Shown: positions 60,959 to 64,000 of the stretch, piece by piece
Layout: every line of letters begins with the position of its first letter
How positions within the stretch are numbered: position 1 is the stretch's first letter
Source: an uncultured Clostridia bacterium
GTDB taxonomy: Bacteria; Bacillota; Clostridia; Oscillospirales; Ruminococcaceae
Assembly (NCBI GenBank): GCA_947389015.1
Contig: CANDVA010000007.1
Coordinates: 59,931 to 123,930, forward strand
Reading direction: 5' to 3'
DNA: 64,000 nt
Position numbers and translations under genes: made by a program
Notes under the pieces: generated by a model
Told to the model about the DNA's origin: nothing
Seen by the model: only the letters and a program-made list of their open reading frames with translations
Databases searched by the model: none

Positions 60959-61192
60959 ATGAGAAAGCAAGTACATTTACCAATCTCCAGACGGAAAAGC
61001 TACGGTTCAATGATGGAAGAGTTTGAAGCAGAAAAGTTTGAAAATTCTGATTTTTTAAGCGGAATTCTTCAGGCGGCTAACAATGACCCTAACTTTAAAA
61101 TATATGCAGACCCCGAAACTGCGGAGCAGATTAACGGCTGTTTGGGGGTGGAGATCGCTCATAGCCTGGAGGGTGATTATAATGACAACTGA
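60959..61192 (+). CDS. small acidic protein of the element
   Basis: A 77-residue protein, basic at the N-terminus (MRKQVHLPISRRKSYGSM) and acidic in the rest. No domain recognised. The ATG at 60959 has GTGAGGA about 8 bases upstream; an in-frame TTG at 60938 is unlikely. It overlaps the next gene by 11 bases, so the two are coupled. Confidence 0.65.
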   Translation: MRKQVHLPISRRKSYGSMMEEFEAEKFENSDFLSGILQAANNDPNFKIYADPETAEQINGCLGVEIAHSLEGDYNDN

Positions 61193-61466
61193 AATTCCAA
61201 GATTGGCAACATTAAAAGAGACTGCCGAACTTACAGGGTTATCATATGGATTTCTACGTCAAAAAGCTCTTAGTGGCGAGATCGTAGCCGTTCGCGCCGG
61301 GCGCAAATTCTTGATTAACATTGATAGACTGATTGACTATCTCAACGGCGAGAGTATCAGCGCATACCAACAGGAAGAAACTGCTACCATTTCAAATTAT
61401 ATGCCTGATCTGGACATTACATCTATGAAGCCGCGAAAAGGAATTATACCCATTCGGCTCAAATAA
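61182..61466 (+). CDS. excisionase-like helix-turn-helix protein
   Basis: A 94-residue protein with a MerR/excisionase-type winged helix-turn-helix (RLATLKETAELTGLSYGFLR, then VRAGRKFLINIDRLIDYLNG), the fold used by Xis proteins that direct integrase towards excision. The ATG at 61182 follows GGAGGG at about 9 bases. Its place in the same operon as the initiator supports an excision or replication-control role. Confidence 0.85.
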   Translation: MTTEIPRLATLKETAELTGLSYGFLRQKALSGEIVAVRAGRKFLINIDRLIDYLNGESISAYQQEETATISNYMPDLDITSMKPRKGIIPIRLK

Positions 61467-61470
61467 TTAC

Positions 61471-61500
61471 AAAAAGCCCGCTTTTTAGTGGGCTTTAAAA
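61471..61500. terminator. hairpin after the excisionase-like gene
   Basis: AAAGCCC/GGGCTTT (61473-61479 and 61490-61496). The T-run lies on the minus strand side; on the plus strand it may only attenuate transcription into the initiator gene. Confidence 0.5.
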
Positions 61501-61540
61501 ATAAGCAAGTCGAGCGAACTATACGAGATTGAGGTGAGTT

Positions 61541-62401
61541 ATGAAACATACATTTATTAGAGAAAAGTCGTTTTACAGGAAAAATTGTGTCTATCAAATT
61601 GTTGATTGGTTTGAATATTCCGAAGAAGAACAACAGGCGGCGAGACATTCCCGAAAGCAAAGACAGCTTGCAACGCTGCCCAAAAACAAAAGTCTGAACG
61701 ACAAACATTCAAGGGATATGTTTGAGTGGCTTGTGCAGAACAATTTCGGCAAAGATGATTATTCGGCAACGCTGACATTTGCAGAAGAACCAACAAACGA
61801 GGTAGGAAAAAGGTTACTTGATAACTTTATCAAGCGATTACGCCGATTATACAGAAAAAAAGGATTAAGGCTTGATTATGTTGCTGTAACCGAGGATAGA
61901 GCTAGCGGCAACAGATTACATTATCACTTGATTCTGAATAGCGGAAATAGGGCGATAATGCGAGATGAGATTGAAAAGCTGTGGCATGAGGGCTACTGCA
62001 ACGTCGATCGACTTCAGCCGAACGAAAGCGGTTTGACCGAATTATGTTGGTATTTAGAGAAGTCGCAGAAAAACGCAGCGAAGCACAAACGCGCATGGAC
62101 TTGTTCAACTCATCTGAAACGCCCGGACATTATAACGGACGATAATGCAATAAGCCGAAAGCGAATGCGGACAATCCAAAAAGCTGCGCGGAATGATGAT
62201 ATAAAAAGTGAGGTTGAGAAAATATATAAAAATTGGACTTGCATTGAATCTGAAATCGGTGTAAATGAGGTTACAGGGCGGCAATTTGCGCGGTTTAAGC
62301 TGATAAGAAAGCCGTTGCCGGGAAAAACAAGACGCAAAACGGAGCGAGCGGCGGCTTGTTCAATGCCACTCCGACAAAACAAAAACAATTTAAGGATTTA
62401 G
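61541..62401 (+). CDS. rep: HUH rolling-circle replication initiator
   Basis: A 286-residue Rep protein of the single-tyrosine HUH class. The metal-binding motif is HYH at residues 127-129 (NRLHYHLIL), and the nucleophile block is CWYLEKSQKN with Tyr171 and Lys174 (Y-x-x-K). Motif I is around SATLTFAEEP. It should nick the element's origin and start rolling-circle replication after excision. The ATG follows GAGGTGA. The C-terminus is basic. It is the last gene before 0.8 kb of non-coding DNA, where the origin may lie. Confidence 0.88.
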   Translation: MKHTFIREKSFYRKNCVYQIVDWFEYSEEEQQAARHSRKQRQLATLPKNKSLNDKHSRDMFEWLVQNNFGKDDYSATLTFAEEPTNEVGKRLLDNFIKRLRRLYRKKGLRLDYVAVTEDRASGNRLHYHLILNSGNRAIMRDEIEKLWHEGYCNVDRLQPNESGLTELCWYLEKSQKNAAKHKRAWTCSTHLKRPDIITDDNAISRKRMRTIQKAARNDDIKSEVEKIYKNWTCIESEIGVNEVTGRQFARFKLIRKPLPGKTRRKTERAAACSMPLRQNKNNLRI

Positions 62402-62637
62402 CCAGCCGCTCATCTGTGATAGCAATATGCAGAAATGGTGCTTTGATACTCTAAAATAATTTGATTTTTTAAATTGGCGGTGCGCCGCTTTGACGGGCTT
62501 GTAATGAGTGTTAATAACTCGGACATTTTTATTCACATCAAGTTTTGCGCACCTATTCATTTATATAACAAAAAAGTAAAATTGTTTTTTATGAAATGTT
62601 TGTCGCGTCCTGTCAAGTCTGTCCGTCATATGATCTC

Positions 62638-62653
62638 ACACAAGCCGCTCATA
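62638..62653 (+). repeat. 16-bp inverted repeat, left copy
   Basis: ACACAAGCCGCTCATA. Its exact inverse is at 62879-62894. Related partial copies are at 62404 (AGCCGCTCAT) and 62841 (ACAAGCCTCTCAT). Candidate initiator- or recombinase-binding sites. Confidence 0.7.
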
Positions 62654-62669
62654 ACAGTCTAAATACACA

Positions 62670-62743
62670 AAAAATGCCTCGCGCCTGTAGGACTTGGCGC
62701 AAGGCATTTGCTGAAGCATAAATGCTACAACGAATTTAACCAT
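62670..62743 (-). ncRNA. candidate small RNA of about 75 bases
   Basis: On the minus strand a sigma-A promoter (TTGACT, 17-base spacer, TATAAT at 62755-62750) is followed within about 75 bases by a strong terminator. The terminator has arms AAATGCCT/AGGCATTT extended by CGCGCC/GGCGC (62672-62709) and a run of six T. The transcript also has a small stem AGCATTTATGCT. No reading frame of note lies in it. Confidence 0.6.
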
Positions 62744-62749
62744 ATTTTT

Positions 62750-62778
62750 ATTATAACACACATCAACAAGAAAGTCAA
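62750..62778 (-). promoter_or_regulatory. promoter of the candidate small RNA
   Basis: On the minus strand TTGACT, 17 bases, TATAAT (62755-62750), same form as the chromosomal promoters of this window. Confidence 0.75.
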
Positions 62779-62878
62779 TAGGATATTAAGAAAACTCATC
62801 AAAAAAGCGGCGAGGTAAACTTTGGGGTGCTGGCGATATAACAAGCCTCTCATCAGCTCACACGTTCTCATAACCACA

Positions 62879-62894
62879 TATGAGCGGCTTGTGT
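62879..62894 (-). repeat. 16-bp inverted repeat, right copy
   Basis: Exact inverse of 62638-62653. The two copies bracket 257 bases that contain the small-RNA candidate. Confidence 0.7.
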
Positions 62895-63144
62895 TGGAAT
62901 ATCCAGCAAGCCATAGAAAGTATGCGTATACTTTCAAAATCAGAGCGAATGCTCCTTATTCCACGGACTATTTGTGCGCAAATAGTCTTAGTGGGTTACA
63001 GCTATTCTGCTGAATGGCTTGTCTTTGAATGTTACCGAATTACTCAAAGAGTATGCTTAGATGAATTCCCTCCTTACCTCTCGGAGAGCGCAAAGTCTTT
63101 TGAAACGAAACGAGGAACGAGAGAAGTGTCAAAAGTAGCTTTGC
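62886..63144. other. cluster of consecutive hairpins
   Basis: Stems in order: GGCTTG/CAAGCC (62886-62912); GAAAGTAT/ATACTTTC with a 4-base loop (62916-62935); GACTATTTG/CAAATAGTC with a 4-base loop (62966-62987); CTTTGA/TCAAAG (63023-63049); and GCAAAG-TCTTTTGA with TCAAAAG-TA-GCTTTGC (63090-63144). Perfect short-loop stems at this density suggest a structured RNA or a single-strand DNA origin. Confidence 0.6.
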
Positions 63145-63180
63145 GTTACTGCTGTCAAAGCGTTGCCACTCCCCACACAG

Positions 63181-64000
63181 ATATGAGCGCGTGGCGGTGT
63201 ACAGATCGCGCAGAGTTCATCGTTGGTTCGTCTGGCGGAGATGTAAGCCGCTCCAGTTGCGCCGCCGTTCTCCGCGCGGATATGAGCGCGTAACAGTGTG
63301 CAGATTGCGCGGAGTTCGCCGTTGGTTCATCTGGCGGATAATGCAGCCGCTCTGATTGCGCCGCTGCTTTCCGCACGGATATGAGCGCGTGGCAGTGTGC
63401 AGATTGCGCGGTGTGCGCTGACTGTTCGTCCGGTGGAGTGTAAGCCGCTCCGATTGCGCCGCCGCTCTCCGCGCGAATATGGGCGCTTTGCGGTGTGCAG
63501 ATTGCCGGTGCGCGTTGTCGATTTGTCCGTAGAGATGTAGCCGCTCCGATTGCGCCGCCGCTCTCCGCGCGGATATAAGCGAGCGGCGGTGTGCAGATTG
63601 CGCAGAGTTCGCCGTTGGTTCATCTGGAGGATAATGCAGCCGCCCTGATTGCGCAGTTGCTATTCGTGCAGATGTGAGCGCGTGGCGGTGTGCAGATCGC
63701 GCGGAGTTCGCCGTTGGTTCATCTGGCGGATAATGCAGCCGCTCTGACTGCGCCTCCGCTCTCTGCACGGATATGAGCGCGTTGTGGTGTGTAGATTGAG
63801 CGGTGTGCGCTGACGGTTCGTCCGGTGGAGTGTAAGCCGCTCCGATTGCGCCGCCGCTCTCCGCGCGGATATGAGCGCGTGGCGGTGTGCAAATCGCACG
63901 GAGTTCGCCGTTGGTTCATCTGGCGGATAATGCAGCCACTCTGATTGCGCCTCCGCTCTCTGCACGGATATGAGCGCGTTGTGGTGTGTAGATTGAGCGG
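63181..64000. repeat. tandem array of 96-99 bp repeats, running off the window
   Basis: Units start at 63181, 63280, 63379, 63477, 63573, 63672, 63771, 63869 and 63968 (last one cut), with lengths 99, 99, 98, 96, 99, 99, 98 and 99. Each starts with ATATGAGCGCG or a close variant. Two types occur: one with GAGTTCGCCGTTGGTTC (99 bp) and one with GTGTGCGCTGAC (98 bp). Near the right end they alternate, forming a pair repeat of about 197 bp. The DNA is GC-rich, unlike the element before it. Reading frames on the minus strand stay open but shift with unit length, so I do not call a gene. Confidence 0.9.

Larger units (their letters stand above)
58048..62401. mobile_element. integrated mobile element at tRNA-Pro (right end not located)
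   Basis: Minimum extent from the tRNA 3' end to the replication initiator. Contents: a tyrosine recombinase and XRE repressor on the minus strand, and, across a divergent switch, three small genes and an HUH initiator on the plus strand. Several genes are more AT-rich than the chromosome around them. There are no structural phage or conjugation genes in view, so it resembles a small integrative/mobilisable or satellite-type element. No convincing repeat of the tRNA 3' end was found to the right, so attR may lie outside the window. Confidence 0.7.
62402..63180. other. non-coding region after rep: repeats and hairpins
   Basis: No convincing gene in 779 bases. It holds an AGCCGCTC-type repeat at 62404, a 16-bp inverted repeat, a small-RNA candidate, and a string of hairpins from 62886 to 63144. 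The AT-rich left half is a candidate origin. A plus-strand frame from 62880 to 63293 exists but has no ribosome site and runs into the tandem array. Confidence 0.5.

Noticed and set aside
62608..62615. TCCTGTCA, shared with the tRNA-Pro 3' end, as the right attachment site
   Set aside because: Only eight bases match and the flanks diverge; chance is a sufficient explanation.
62880..63293. A 137-codon plus-strand frame beginning near the right inverted repeat
   Set aside because: No ribosome site. Several perfect hairpins lie inside it and the end runs into the tandem array, so a structured non-coding region fits better.
63155..63965. Several Arg/Ser-rich minus-strand frames in the tandem array
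   Set aside because: The frame changes between units of 96, 98 and 99 bases and more than one frame is open, which reflects composition rather than coding.
63181..64000. Tandem array as a CRISPR array
   Set aside because: There are no unique spacers between short repeats; the whole 96-99 bp unit is repeated. No cas gene is present.

Overview
The window looks like a chromosomal stretch from a spore-forming member of the Clostridia, most likely an Oscillospiraceae/Ruminococcus-type gut bacterium. The evidence is a V-type ATPase operon, sporulation genes (yqfC, yqfD, a cwlD-type amidase), strong Shine-Dalgarno sites, sigma-A promoters of the form TTGACT/A-N17-TATAAT, and family-level matches typical of Firmicutes. 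The species cannot be named from the sequence alone.

Layout. 1-9.6 kb: mostly minus-strand single genes: a truncated two-domain acyl-CoA dehydratase activase, a FapA/DUF342 protein, MetA (with the glutamate that predicts acetyl-CoA use), a DUF1266 protein, a DUF1963/YwqG protein and a flotillin. A transglutaminase-like lipoprotein and a tiny membrane protein lie on the plus strand. 9.7-18.8 kb: one nine-gene V-ATPase operon in the order G/H-C-I-K-F-E-A-B-D. 18.9-30.3 kb: a MIF-family tautomerase, flavin reductase, ung, yqfC-yqfD, a DUF2975/HTH/DUF4153-like membrane set, a small gene interrupted at an A8 run, radA, two small envelope genes, an ECF sigma factor with a likely anti-sigma protein, and cwlD. 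30.6-43.4 kb: mostly plus-strand housekeeping: purB, recJ, rel, a membrane-anchored GIY-YIG protein, an MBL hydrolase, a DUF4870 protein, alaS, a HIT protein, holA, a GNAT and RNase M5.

43.4-57.7 kb is an envelope and signalling region. It holds two paralogous lipoproteins (one behind a promoter with five GTAACC-like repeats spaced exactly 11 bp), an MBOAT plus DHHW pair for polysaccharide O-acetylation, a PilZ protein, a GGDEF cyclase, an orphan ParA paired with a ComFB-domain protein, an MreB paralogue, an unexplained promoter-to-terminator unit without a clear gene, and an EAL phosphodiesterase. Maker, breaker and two candidate receptors of cyclic di-GMP thus lie within 9 kb. The ParA-ComFB pair is the best candidate for an undescribed system.

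57.97 kb to the end: a tRNA-Pro(GGG) gene is followed by an integrated mobile element with a tyrosine recombinase, an XRE-type repressor, a compact two-promoter switch with an 11-bp inverted repeat, small accessory genes, an excisionase-like protein and an HUH replication initiator. Beyond the initiator lie 0.8 kb of apparently non-coding DNA (a small-RNA candidate, a 16-bp inverted repeat and a run of hairpins) and an array of 96-99 bp tandem repeats that runs off the window. The right end of the element was not found.
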